From contig OZ257255.1 in the NCBI GenBank assembly GCA_965279655.1, positions 682,001 to 746,000 on the forward strand: a stretch of DNA of 64,000 nucleotides, written 5' to 3'. The notes beneath the pieces are model-generated. The model saw nothing but the letters and a program-made list of their open reading frames with translations. It was not told where the DNA came from and ran no database searches. A program made the position numbers and the translations under genes. Positions 49,870 to 58,625 of this stretch are shown here, in pieces (the stretch's first letter is position 1; every line of letters begins with the position of its first letter). This stretch comes from SCTM01 sp965279655. Lineage in GTDB: Bacteria > Pseudomonadota > Alphaproteobacteria > Rhodospirillales > Rhodospirillaceae.

Positions 49870-49901
49870 CGTTATCGCGGCAAAGCCCTTGCAACCTGAA
49901 T

Positions 49902-49915
49902 TGACACCGGTTACT
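49902..49915. promoter_or_regulatory. TGACACCGGTTACT, candidate LacI operator
   Basis: 28 bases upstream of the kduI start. It carries the perfect half TGACACCGGT also found at 51686 and 58556. Confidence 0.65.
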
Positions 49916-49942
49916 TCGGAGGGATCACACAGGAGGCGCACG

Positions 49943-50791
49943 ATGTTCCGGAAGGTGTATCACGCGACCCATCCCGACATGATGCGGGGTGTCGATAACC
50001 AGTCGCTTCGCGATCGTTATCTCATTACCGGGTTGTTTACGCCGGATCAGGTCGCGCTGAACTACTGCCACAACGAACGCTTTGTTGTCGGCGGCGCGGC
50101 CCCCGTGACCAAGCCCGTCAAGCTGCCGGTGCAGGAGGCGCCCGCGTCCGCCGCCGGCGCCCCGTTTCTCGAGCGCCGTGAGCTTGGCGCGATCAATGTC
50201 GGCGAAGGCGAAGGCACCATCACGGTCGATGGTGAGTCGCACAGCCTTAAGCCGCGCGACGGCTTGTATATTCCCATGGGCAGCGTGGATGTGACCTTTG
50301 CTTCAAAGGATGCGAAAGCTCCGGCGCGGTTCTATCTCGCCAGCACGCCGGCGCATGCGCGTTTCGAGGTGAAGAAGATCTCCATCGAAAATGCCGTGCC
50401 GCTGGAGCGCGGTTCGCTCGCGACTTCGAACGAGCGCACGATCTATCAGTACATCGTGCCGACCACCTGCAAATCCGCGCAGCTGCTGCTGGGGCTGACG
50501 ATTCTGAAGACGGGTAGTGTCTGGAACACGATGCCGCCGCATCTCCACGACCGACGTTCGGAGGTGTACTTCTATTTTGGACTGAAGCCCGACGAGCGCG
50601 TATTTCATTTCATGGGTGAGCCAGACGCGGCGCGGCATATTGTGATGGCCAACGAAGAGGCGGTGATGTCGCCGCCTTGGTCGATTCACATGGGATCCGG
50701 CACCGCGGCCTATAGTTTTATCTGGGCCATGGGCGGCGAGAACCTGGACTATACCGATATGAACGTGCTGGATATCTGCCAGCTTAAATAG
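49943..50791 (+). CDS. kduI: 5-dehydro-4-deoxy-D-glucuronate isomerase
   Basis: 282 residues from ATG 49943, preceded by AGGAGGCGC. The family markers are clear: MFRKVYHATHPDMMRG start, NTMPPHLHDRRSEVYFYF (metal ligands His, His and Glu) and PPWSIHMGSGTAAYSFIWAM (last His). It isomerises 4-deoxy-L-threo-5-hexosulose uronate (DKI) to 3-deoxy-D-glycero-2,5-hexodiulosonate (DKII) in the cytoplasm, during pectin breakdown. It is 7 bases before kduD, and the operator upstream places it under the LacI regulator. Frame extension upstream to 49745 lies in the LacI gene. Confidence 0.97.
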   Translation: MFRKVYHATHPDMMRGVDNQSLRDRYLITGLFTPDQVALNYCHNERFVVGGAAPVTKPVKLPVQEAPASAAGAPFLERRELGAINVGEGEGTITVDGESHSLKPRDGLYIPMGSVDVTFASKDAKAPARFYLASTPAHARFEVKKISIENAVPLERGSLATSNERTIYQYIVPTTCKSAQLLLGLTILKTGSVWNTMPPHLHDRRSEVYFYFGLKPDERVFHFMGEPDAARHIVMANEEAVMSPPWSIHMGSGTAAYSFIWAMGGENLDYTDMNVLDICQLK

Positions 50792-50798
50792 GCGGAAT

Positions 50799-51551
50799 AT
50801 GGGCGATCTGTTCGATCTCACCGGCCGCGTTGCCCTGGTCACCGGCGCCAACACCGGCCTCGGCCAGGGTATGGCGCTCGCATTGGCGCAAGCCGGCGCC
50901 GACGTGGTCGGCGTCAGCCGTAAGCTGGCTCCGGAAACAGAGACGGCAGTGCAAGCGACCGGTCGACGGTTTCTCTCGGTACAGGCCGATCTCGGTTCGA
51001 CCAAGCCCATTGCCGACATTATCGCGCAGGCCAAGAGTGCTTTCGGGCCGGTCGACATCCTGGTGAACAACGCGGGCATCATCCGCCGCGCGAACGCCCT
51101 CGACTTCTCCGAAGCCGACTGGGACGACGTGATGAACGTCAACCTGAAGGTCGCATTTTTTCTGGCGCAAGCCGTGGCCAAGGACATGGCCGGCCGCGGA
51201 GGAAAGATCATCAACATTGCCTCCATGCTGTCCTTCCAAGGCGGCATACGCGTTGCGTCCTACGCCGCGAGCAAGAGCGGGATCGCCGGCGTCACGCGGC
51301 TGCTCGCGAACGAGTGGGCGGGGAAGGGAATCAACGTGAACGCCATTGCCCCGGGATATTTCAGCACCAACAACACGGAGGCGCTGCGGGCCGACGAGAC
51401 TCGCAGCCGCGATATTCTCGCGCGCATCCCGGCCGGGAGATGGGGGTCCCCCGCTGACCTGGCCGGGGCCGTGGTTTTCCTCGCCTCCCGCGCGGCCGAT
51501 TACGTGCACGGCACCATCCTGCCCGTGGACGGCGGCTGGCTCGCCCGCTGA
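50799..51551 (+). CDS. kduD: 2-dehydro-3-deoxy-D-gluconate 5-dehydrogenase
   Basis: 250-residue short-chain dehydrogenase. NAD(P)-binding TGANTGLGQGMALALA, NNAGIIRRANALDF, catalytic Ser in IINIASMLSFQGG and YAASKSGIAG (YxxxK). Pathway role: reduces DKII to 2-keto-3-deoxygluconate (KDG). Family-specific features include SFQGGIRVASYAASK. It follows kduI at 7 bases as an operon and is followed by the operator-bearing promoter of the TonB-dependent receptor. Confidence 0.96.
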   Translation: MGDLFDLTGRVALVTGANTGLGQGMALALAQAGADVVGVSRKLAPETETAVQATGRRFLSVQADLGSTKPIADIIAQAKSAFGPVDILVNNAGIIRRANALDFSEADWDDVMNVNLKVAFFLAQAVAKDMAGRGGKIINIASMLSFQGGIRVASYAASKSGIAGVTRLLANEWAGKGINVNAIAPGYFSTNNTEALRADETRSRDILARIPAGRWGSPADLAGAVVFLASRAADYVHGTILPVDGGWLAR

Positions 51552-51623
51552 GGCGGCGACCTGTCCTTTCGCATTCGCGAAATAAACCCGGACGGTCTTG
51601 CTGCGAAGCAGCACGTGATTTGC

Positions 51624-51651
51624 TTGTCCGCCGCTCAATTTCCGGTAGTCT
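51624..51651 (+). promoter_or_regulatory. Candidate promoter for TonB-dependent receptor
   Basis: TTGTCC at 51624-51629 and TAGTCT at 51646-51651, 16 bases apart. Two operator copies lie just downstream, where a bound repressor would block transcription start. Confidence 0.4.
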
Positions 51652-51654
51652 AAA

Positions 51655-51668
51655 TGTCACCGGTGTCA
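51655..51668. promoter_or_regulatory. TGTCACCGGTGTCA, candidate LacI operator
   Basis: The most symmetrical copy: near-perfect palindrome centred on CCGG, one mismatch from TGACACCGGTGTCA. Its centre is 31 bases (three helical turns) from the next copy at 51686. Confidence 0.75.
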
Positions 51669-51685
51669 AAGACCCTGGCGGCTTA

Positions 51686-51699
51686 TGACACCGGTAGCA
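51686..51699. promoter_or_regulatory. TGACACCGGTAGCA, candidate LacI operator
   Basis: Second operator in the receptor promoter; right half GGTAGCA differs at two bases from the symmetrical form. Confidence 0.7.
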
Positions 51700-51773
51700 T
51701 TGGGAGATGCAGTCCGCGTGGATTTGGGTGCAACAGGCGCCCGCACGCGGGATACTTGGGAGAGGGGAACTTC

Positions 51774-54587
51774 ATGTTTGCGAAATACACTCCGCGTGTG
51801 TCGGCGCTGTTGTGCGGCGCGTCCGCTTTGGCGATCGGCGCGACCTTGGCCTCGGGTCCGGCCCGCGCCGCCGAAGAGATCGATACAATCGTCGTCACCG
51901 GCTTCCGCTCCAGCCTGGAGCAGGCGTTGAAGGAAAAGCGCACCGCCGACACCCAGATCGACGCCATCCTGGCGGAAGACGTCGGTAAATTCCCTGACCT
52001 CAACCTGTCAGAATCGATCCAGCGCATTCCGGGTGTCGCGATCACCCGCGACGGTGGCGAAGGTCGCCAGATCACGATCCGCGGCCTCGGTCCGCAGTTC
52101 GCCCGCGTGCGCATCAACGGCATGGAAGCGCTGACGACCGCCGGCGGCACCGACAACCAGGGCGGCACCAACCGTAACCGCAACTTCGATTTCAACGTCT
52201 TCGCGTCCGAACTGTTCAACGCCATTGTCGTTCGCAAGACGCCGGATGCTTCCACCGAGGAAGGGTCCCTTGGGGCGACGGTGGATCTCGCGACTGCACG
52301 ACCGTTCGACTACAAGGGCTTCACTCTCAGCGCCGCGGCACAAGGCGGGTACAACAGCCTGTCCAAGAAGTTCGCACCGCGCGGCTCCGCGATGGTGTCC
52401 AATATCTGGGGTGATGGACGATTTGGCGCGCTGGCGTCGATCTCTTACACCAAGCGGAAGCTCTACGACATCGGCACCAGCACGGTGCGGTGGGCGACAG
52501 GCAACGCGTTCGCGCCTGGATTTCAGAGCGCGCCGGTGACCGGGCCGACACTGGCGCAACTCAACGCCGCGTATCACCCGCGCCTGCCGCGGTTCGACAG
52601 TTACACCAATAACTCCGAACGCGTCGGCGCCACCGGCTCCTTGCAGTGGAAGCCGACGGAAGAAACACTCATCAATCTCGATCTGCTCTACGCCAACTTC
52701 AAGGGCACGCGCGAGGAAGTCTATCTCGAGTCCGTCGCTCTCAGCACCGCTGGTGCGTGTACTCCGGCCAATACAGCGACCACGTGCGGTATCGCCGACG
52801 TCAACGTCACCAATGCCACCATCGACTCCAAGAACACGCTGATTTCCGGCACATTCAACGACGTCGACATCCGGGTCGAGAATCGCTTCGACGAACTGGA
52901 GACGAAGTTCAGTCAGGCGAACCTGAGTGCCGATCATGAAGTGGGCGACTTCAAGCTCCATGGCCTGTTCGGCACGTCGTTCTCCGATCACGACAACCCG
53001 ATCCAGACCACGCTGACGCTCGATCAATTCAACATCCAGAACTACCGCTACGACTACTCGCAGGGCCGCATCCCGGTGCTCGACTACGGCAGCGCCAACC
53101 TGACGAGTCCCACGAGCTGGGTGCTGACCCAGATCCGTGAGCGGCCCCAGCGCACCAAGAACAGCTACATGACGGCGCAGGCCGACGTGGAATTCGGTGG
53201 GATCGACGCCATCAAGCTGAAGGCCGGCATCAACTGGAAGCGCTACAAGTTCTCGACCACCGAATTCCGCCGCAGCAACGGCACCACCACAAACCAGGAG
53301 CCGGTCATCCCGGCGGCGTTGCTGGCAATCCCGCTCGCCAACTACTCGCGGGTCTTCACCTTCAACGGCGCCGGTCTTGGCGCGCCGGCCGGAAGCCCGA
53401 CCAGTTGGTTGATTCCCGACATCAGCGTCGCGAAGGGTGTACTCAATCTCTATGACACCTCCGCCTACGGCGGCGCCTTCCGTCTCGGACCCGAACCGGC
53501 CTTGGGCAATAATCGCGGCGTGCGCGAGGAAGACACCGGCGGCTACGTGCAACTCGACTTCGCGACGGCTCTGATGGACATGCCGTTCCGCGGGAATGTG
53601 GGCGTTCGCTACGTCCACACGTCGCAGCGTTCCGCCGGCTATACCTTCGTCAGCGGCGTGCCGGTGCCGATCTCGGTGAACCGCGGCTTCAACGATACGT
53701 TGCCTTCGCTGAACCTCGCGCTCGAGCCGACGAGCGACATCGTCCTTCGCTTCGCGGCATCGAAGGTGATGGGCCGGACCGAACTCAACAACCTCACGCC
53801 CGGCGCCACCATCAACGTGTCAGGTGCGAATCGCACCGTCGCCGCGGGCAATCCGTCGCTCAATCCCTATCGGGCGAAGGCTTTCGATTTGTCGGTGGAA
53901 TACTACGCCCAAACCGGTTCGATCATCTCGGCGGCTCTGTTCCGTAAGGATATTGATAGCTTCGTGCAGACTCTGCAGGTCATCACGCCGTTCACGGGTA
54001 ATATCTTCGGCTTGCCCGACAGTGTCGCGATCGCGGCTTGCGGCACGGTCGCGGGTTGCAGCCCGGCGGCGGGTTGGACGTTCAGCGTGCCGACCAATAC
54101 GCCGGGCGGCGTGCTCGACGGCCTTGAGCTCAATCTGCAGCAGCCGCTGAAGTTCTTGCCGGGCATCTTGAGCAATACCGGCGTGATCTTGAACGCGACA
54201 TTCGTGAAATCCGGCATCCAGTACCTGAACGCCGCCGGCGCCGTGGTCACCACCGGAGACATCACCGGTCTGTCCCGGCGCTCCTACAACGCGACGTTCT
54301 ACTATGAAGACGAGCGTTTCAGCGCCCGTGTCTCCGCGGCCTACCGCAGCAAGTATTTCACGCGGTTCCCCGGCCAAGAGGCGGGTACCGACTTCGACGG
54401 CACGAATTCCACCTTCAACCTCGATATGTCGGCCCAGTACACCATCAACAAGAATTTGAAGGTGACGCTGGAGGGGATTAACCTCACCGATCAGTTCCAG
54501 GACCAGTTCAACGACTCATCCAACCGCGTGTCGTTCTATCACCACACCGGCCGTGAGTTCCTCCTGGGGCTTCGCTACACTTATTAA
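51774..54587 (+). CDS. TonB-dependent receptor, probable oligogalacturonate importer
   Basis: 937 residues from ATG 51774, after AGAGGGGAACTTC. Signal peptide ends PARAA. N-terminal EEIDTIVVTGFRSSLEQALK and AEDVGKFPDLNLSESIQRIPG, with GRQITIRGLGPQFARVRING: the long TonB-box/plug type seen in Caulobacter-like carbohydrate receptors, different from the three receptors in the first half of the window. The final strand FLLGLRYTY ends in an aromatic. It is placed between kduD and kdgK and has two operators in its promoter, so it likely imports pectin oligosaccharides. The kdgK gene follows by 14 bases. Confidence 0.94.
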   Translation: MFAKYTPRVSALLCGASALAIGATLASGPARAAEEIDTIVVTGFRSSLEQALKEKRTADTQIDAILAEDVGKFPDLNLSESIQRIPGVAITRDGGEGRQITIRGLGPQFARVRINGMEALTTAGGTDNQGGTNRNRNFDFNVFASELFNAIVVRKTPDASTEEGSLGATVDLATARPFDYKGFTLSAAAQGGYNSLSKKFAPRGSAMVSNIWGDGRFGALASISYTKRKLYDIGTSTVRWATGNAFAPGFQSAPVTGPTLAQLNAAYHPRLPRFDSYTNNSERVGATGSLQWKPTEETLINLDLLYANFKGTREEVYLESVALSTAGACTPANTATTCGIADVNVTNATIDSKNTLISGTFNDVDIRVENRFDELETKFSQANLSADHEVGDFKLHGLFGTSFSDHDNPIQTTLTLDQFNIQNYRYDYSQGRIPVLDYGSANLTSPTSWVLTQIRERPQRTKNSYMTAQADVEFGGIDAIKLKAGINWKRYKFSTTEFRRSNGTTTNQEPVIPAALLAIPLANYSRVFTFNGAGLGAPAGSPTSWLIPDISVAKGVLNLYDTSAYGGAFRLGPEPALGNNRGVREEDTGGYVQLDFATALMDMPFRGNVGVRYVHTSQRSAGYTFVSGVPVPISVNRGFNDTLPSLNLALEPTSDIVLRFAASKVMGRTELNNLTPGATINVSGANRTVAAGNPSLNPYRAKAFDLSVEYYAQTGSIISAALFRKDIDSFVQTLQVITPFTGNIFGLPDSVAIAACGTVAGCSPAAGWTFSVPTNTPGGVLDGLELNLQQPLKFLPGILSNTGVILNATFVKSGIQYLNAAGAVVTTGDITGLSRRSYNATFYYEDERFSARVSAAYRSKYFTRFPGQEAGTDFDGTNSTFNLDMSAQYTINKNLKVTLEGINLTDQFQDQFNDSSNRVSFYHHTGREFLLGLRYTY

Positions 54588-54601
54588 GATCGGGAGTCCG
54601 C

Positions 54602-55597
54602 GTGGCGCGCGTCGTCTGTTTCGGTGAAGCGCTGATCAGACTGAGCGCCCCAGGTGCGGAGCGTCTGTTTCAGCGTCGACAGGTGGAGATGGTCTTCGGC
54701 GGGGCCGAGGCCAATGTTGCCGTCTGCCTCGCGCGCTGGGAGCACGCGACAGCCCTGGCGACTGCGCTGCCGTCCAATGTCCTGGGACATGCGGCGCGGG
54801 ACGAACTGCGCAAACACGGCGTGGATTGCAGCCACATTCACTTCGGCGACGGGCGCATGGGGCTCTATTTCCTGGATCCCGGCTCGGTGCTGCGCGCCGG
54901 GGAAGTCACCTACGACCGCAAACATACGGCCATCGTGCTGGCCGACCCGTCGGCCTTTCGATGGACGGAGATTCTGCGAGATGCCGATTGGCTGCACATC
55001 TCCGGGGTGACGCCGGCCCTCGGGCCGAATCCAGCGGCAGCGGCGCTGCAGGCGTTTAAGGCGGCGCGGGCCGCGGGCGTGTCTGTGTGCTTCGACGGAA
55101 ACTATCGCTCCAAGCTCTGGCTCGGCAATGAGCATGAGGCGCCAGATCGGTTGCGCGGGTTGCTCGAACTCGCCGACCTCGCGTTGGTGGACGCCCGTGA
55201 CATCGGGCTGATCCTCAAGCAGAACTTCAACGCCCTGGATGATGCGAGCGCCGCAGCCTTCAAGGCATTTCCGAACTTGAAGCGGATTGCGTGCACGCAG
55301 CGCGTCCAGTCCGCCGCCGACGATCATTCAGTGAGCGCTGTGATGTACACCCGCCAGGGCGTTCATCGTGCACCGGCGCTGGACCTTAGGAACGTCGTCG
55401 ACCGCATCGGTGCAGGCGACGCATTCGCCGCCGGCATTCTCCATGCCTTGATGGCGAAGCGGACTGATGCGGATGCCCTGGCGTTCGGTTTGGCATCGGC
55501 CGGGCTCAAGCACGGCGTGCCGGGGGATTTCAACCTTGTGACGCTCGCCGAAGTGGACGCAGTTCTCGCGGGCACCGGCCTGGGCGTGAAGCGCTAG
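54602..55597 (+). CDS. kdgK: 2-keto-3-deoxygluconate kinase
   Basis: 331-residue PfkB-family sugar kinase starting at GTG 54602 (GGGAG upstream). The N-terminal ARVVCFGEALIRLSAPG, the glycine-rich EMVFGGAEANVAVCLARW, and the C-terminal DRIGAGDAFAAGILHAL with the catalytic Asp (GAGD) are typical. It phosphorylates KDG to KDPG with ATP. It lies 14 bases after the receptor gene and is probably in that operon. The stop overlaps the convergent carboxylesterase by 4 bases (CTAG). Confidence 0.93.
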   Translation: MARVVCFGEALIRLSAPGAERLFQRRQVEMVFGGAEANVAVCLARWEHATALATALPSNVLGHAARDELRKHGVDCSHIHFGDGRMGLYFLDPGSVLRAGEVTYDRKHTAIVLADPSAFRWTEILRDADWLHISGVTPALGPNPAAAALQAFKAARAAGVSVCFDGNYRSKLWLGNEHEAPDRLRGLLELADLALVDARDIGLILKQNFNALDDASAAAFKAFPNLKRIACTQRVQSAADDHSVSAVMYTRQGVHRAPALDLRNVVDRIGAGDAFAAGILHALMAKRTDADALAFGLASAGLKHGVPGDFNLVTLAEVDAVLAGTGLGVKR

Positions 55598-57117
55598 TAC
55601 GTTCCGCGCTGGATATAGGGCACGCCGGAAAAGATGTGCCGTTCGCCGCTGCGGGGATCATCCTCCACCCGCGACACGTCATCGAAGATCATCGTCGCAC
55701 GCCGGGTAAGGTCATAGGCCGGCCACTGCGGCAGCTCCGTGGTCTCCGGACGGCCCGTGCGCGCAAAGGCGGCGAAGGCGCCGCTGATCGCATCCGCCAT
55801 GCGCTGTGCGGAGGGGCCGGAGCCGGTGAGGGACCCAGGCGCGTCCACGGTGTCGAAGGCGAACGGAATGTCGAGCGTATGGGCCGCGCGCAGGCGGCCA
55901 TCATCTAGCGGCGACGGCCAGTCGAGCTGATACATATGGACCGGCGATCCTTGGTGCGCGCGCAACTCTGCCTCGATCAAGGCGCCGCGCCACGAGCGCC
56001 CCGCCGTCGTCGCGGCGAAGAAGATCTCCGTCGGTGAGGCTTGTGGAAACAGGGCGCGATAGCGGTCGATCACAAGGCTTGCATCGATGTCGACGCGCAG
56101 CTCAGGGCCGATCGCAGTCCCGAGATCGCCCCAGCTGAGATTGTGCACACGTGCATTGTCGCGGAAGAAGCCGCGCGTCTCATCGTGGGTGTTGCCGATG
56201 ATCATGGGGATGCCGGCACTTTGCGGCGGCGCATCGGGATAGAACGGATGGCGCGGCAGGGCATCGCCGTCGAACACGGGTCCGAAATAGAGGCTGCTGC
56301 GGGGCAGGGTCGGGTCCGGCGCGTTCATCGCCTCGACGAGTGCGGCGATGGGAACGCGCGACAAGTCTTCGGGCTTGGCCTTGAGGGCGGCGAGGAAAGC
56401 CTGCGTGCGCGCTGCTGCGGCTTGCGGACCGGACGCGGTGATCTGCTGACCGCTCATGGTGATGGCGCGATGGAACAAGCCCTTCGCCGCCGGCATGGAC
56501 ATGAGGGTGGCGATCTTCGCGCCGCCGCCGGATTGGCCGAACACGGTGACATTACTCGGATCGCCGCCGAAGGCCGGGATGCTGTCGCGCACCCATCGCA
56601 GGGCCAGCGCCAGATCGAGCAACCCCACGTTTCCCGAGCCGGGGAGAGCCTTCACGTAAAGATGGCCCAACGCCGCCAGCCGATGGGTGACCGTGACGAC
56701 CACCACGTTCTGTCGCCACGCCAGACGCGCCCCATCGGTGGCGGGCGCGGTGCTCGATCCATGGCTGTATTCCCCGCCGTGGAAATAAACCATCACCGGC
56801 CGCCGCGCCGCGTCCGCGCCCGGGGTCCAGACATTCAGCGTCAGACAGTTCTCGCCGGTGGGCTCCTCTGCTTTCGTTTGCGGGCAAGCAGGGCCGAACG
56901 CGGTGGCGTCACGCACGCCGCGCCACGGCTGTGGGGGCGGTGCAGGGCGGAAACGATAAGCCGTGGTGTCCGCGCCGTAGGGGATGCCCTTGAAGGCCAA
57001 GGTGCCACGATCGTGCACGCCGCGCACTTTACCGGCAGGTGTGGCGACAATCGGCGCCGCGCGCATCACCGCGGCGGGCGCCGCGGCGGCGAACAAGCCG
57101 CGGCGCGAAAGGGTCAC
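55594..57117 (-). CDS. Exported type-B carboxylesterase
   Basis: 507 residues from GTG 57117 (VTLSRRGLFAAAAPAAVMRA), chosen because the GTG overlaps the TGA of the upstream pectate lyase gene (GTGA) and opens a Tat-like signal. Markers: GENCLTLNVWTPG, NVTVFGQSGGGAKIATLMSM (Ser nucleophile), DETRGFF (acid) and RAAHTLDIPFAFD (His). Type-B esterases remove acyl or methyl groups, so here it may strip methyl or acetyl esters from pectin fragments; that role is inferred from its place. Translation is coupled to the pectate lyase. Confidence 0.88.
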   Translation of the reverse strand: MTLSRRGLFAAAAPAAVMRAAPIVATPAGKVRGVHDRGTLAFKGIPYGADTTAYRFRPAPPPQPWRGVRDATAFGPACPQTKAEEPTGENCLTLNVWTPGADAARRPVMVYFHGGEYSHGSSTAPATDGARLAWRQNVVVVTVTHRLAALGHLYVKALPGSGNVGLLDLALALRWVRDSIPAFGGDPSNVTVFGQSGGGAKIATLMSMPAAKGLFHRAITMSGQQITASGPQAAAARTQAFLAALKAKPEDLSRVPIAALVEAMNAPDPTLPRSSLYFGPVFDGDALPRHPFYPDAPPQSAGIPMIIGNTHDETRGFFRDNARVHNLSWGDLGTAIGPELRVDIDASLVIDRYRALFPQASPTEIFFAATTAGRSWRGALIEAELRAHQGSPVHMYQLDWPSPLDDGRLRAAHTLDIPFAFDTVDAPGSLTGSGPSAQRMADAISGAFAAFARTGRPETTELPQWPAYDLTRRATMIFDDVSRVEDDPRSGERHIFSGVPYIQRGTY

Positions 57118-58472
57118 GTGCCCTTCGACCTGGCGCTTGAATCCAACGCCGCGGGCGTGCGCGGCGTCATGAAGCGCAGGTCCCAATCCGCCGGATTGAA
57201 CGGGCGGCGTGTCTCTTTCTCGACCGGATAGCCGCCGACGTCCTTTTCGCTATCGATGATCCTGCCGCGGCCTTCCGCCACGTCCGCGATCAGGCGCACG
57301 TCGTGATGATCGCGATCCCAAGGCCTTGCGCCGGCGTTCTTGAGGACGGCGCTTTGAACGTCCACGGCGGGGATGGCTTTCAGGCCTTCTGGCCACAACA
57401 TCGGCTTGTCGTGCTCGATGATTTTCGCGGACGTCGTGGTGTAACGGCCGAACATCGGCAGCGCATTGCCGATCCGGTCCACGGCGATGTTGTCCGCGCC
57501 ATAGTAGGCGAGATCTCCGGCGCCGCCGATCTGCAAGAAGGCGAGCGGCGTGGGCGTCGACGGGCCGCCGCGCACCACGTTGCCCACCGCCACCATCTCG
57601 CCGAGTTGCGGCGGCACGTCGCCCCATTCCTCGGCCATCAGATTGTAGTGCAGAGCGCGCGGGCCCGGATCGTAGATCAAGTTGTTCACCACCACGCCGC
57701 GTACGCCGCCCTTAAAGTGCGGGTTGCGCTCGTAGTTGTGAGCGTAAAGATTACCGACGATCAGGATGTCGCTGACGTTGTCGTGAATCAGGCTGCCTTT
57801 GGAATGTTCGAGTTTGTCGTGAGTGGACCAGGCAAGCCCTTCGGCGATGATGTTGTTGCTGAAGGTGATGCGCCGGGAGGTTCCGGCGCGCCAGTCGTCC
57901 GGCGTCTTGCCGGTGAAGCGTGGCCCGGAGGCGGACATGTTCTCATCCGTGCCCCAGGTCATGGTGCAATGATCGACGATTATGTTGGACGCGGGGCCTT
58001 GTGTAGAGAAGGAATCTTCGCCCCAGCCGCCGCCTTTCGGATGCCCGGCTTCGCCCGGACGTACGCGGATGTGCTGCAGGATCACGTCGTGAGTCATCAC
58101 GTCGATGCCGCCCTTGATGAGCGTGATGCCGGGCGAGGGCGCCGTCTGTCCCGCGACGGTGAGGAACGGTGTGGTGATCTTGATAGTTTCGCTGTCGAGG
58201 TCAATCACGCCGCCGACCTCGAACACCACGATGCGCGGTTCTTTCAGTGCGAGCGCCTCGCGCAGGGAGCCGGGGCCCTTGTTCGCAAGCGTGGTGACGT
58301 TGACGATCTTGCCGCCGCGTCCGCCCGGTGTGCTCGCGGCCCAACCAAGAGCGCCTGGAAAGGAGGGCGGGGTCTCAGATGCGCCCCAGGCCGGAAGCCC
58401 GACGCATGTGGCCGCCGCGCCGCTGAGAATCCCGCGCCGCGTGAGCCCGTGAACGATGTTGCGTTGCACCAT
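57114..58472 (-). CDS. Exported pectate lyase (PL1-like)
   Basis: 452 residues from ATG 58472, after GGGGAGG. N-terminus TRRGILSGAAATCVG is a Tat-like signal. Family segments are GGRGGKIVNVTTLANKGPGS, then SLREALALKEPRIVVFEVGG, then IIVDHCTMTWGTDEN (Ca-binding region) and HYNLMAEEWGD. It cleaves polygalacturonate by beta-elimination to give unsaturated oligogalacturonides. The gene is in an operon with the carboxylesterase and divergent from the hydratase-like gene. A TGACACCGGT operator lies in the divergent gap. Confidence 0.9.
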   Translation of the reverse strand: MVQRNIVHGLTRRGILSGAAATCVGLPAWGASETPPSFPGALGWAASTPGGRGGKIVNVTTLANKGPGSLREALALKEPRIVVFEVGGVIDLDSETIKITTPFLTVAGQTAPSPGITLIKGGIDVMTHDVILQHIRVRPGEAGHPKGGGWGEDSFSTQGPASNIIVDHCTMTWGTDENMSASGPRFTGKTPDDWRAGTSRRITFSNNIIAEGLAWSTHDKLEHSKGSLIHDNVSDILIVGNLYAHNYERNPHFKGGVRGVVVNNLIYDPGPRALHYNLMAEEWGDVPPQLGEMVAVGNVVRGGPSTPTPLAFLQIGGAGDLAYYGADNIAVDRIGNALPMFGRYTTTSAKIIEHDKPMLWPEGLKAIPAVDVQSAVLKNAGARPWDRDHHDVRLIADVAEGRGRIIDSEKDVGGYPVEKETRRPFNPADWDLRFMTPRTPAALDSSARSKGT

Positions 58473-58555
58473 CGACGTTACCTCCCCGTACTCTCCCCGA
58501 GATCAACGATAAACCCATGCGAAATCGGTGCAAATGGCGCTTCTTCGATTGAAAA

Positions 58556-58569
58556 TGACACCGGTTTCC
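58556..58569. promoter_or_regulatory. TGACACCGGTTTCC, candidate LacI operator
   Basis: Between the divergent pectate lyase (start 58472) and hydratase-like gene (start 58626), fit to control both. Left half matches TGACACC exactly; right half GGTTTCC has two mismatches to GGTGTCA. Confidence 0.65.
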
Positions 58570-58625
58570 TTTAGACCCAGCGTAGGGGCCGAACAGCGCC
58601 CTGGCAAGGGGATGAAGGGGATTGC

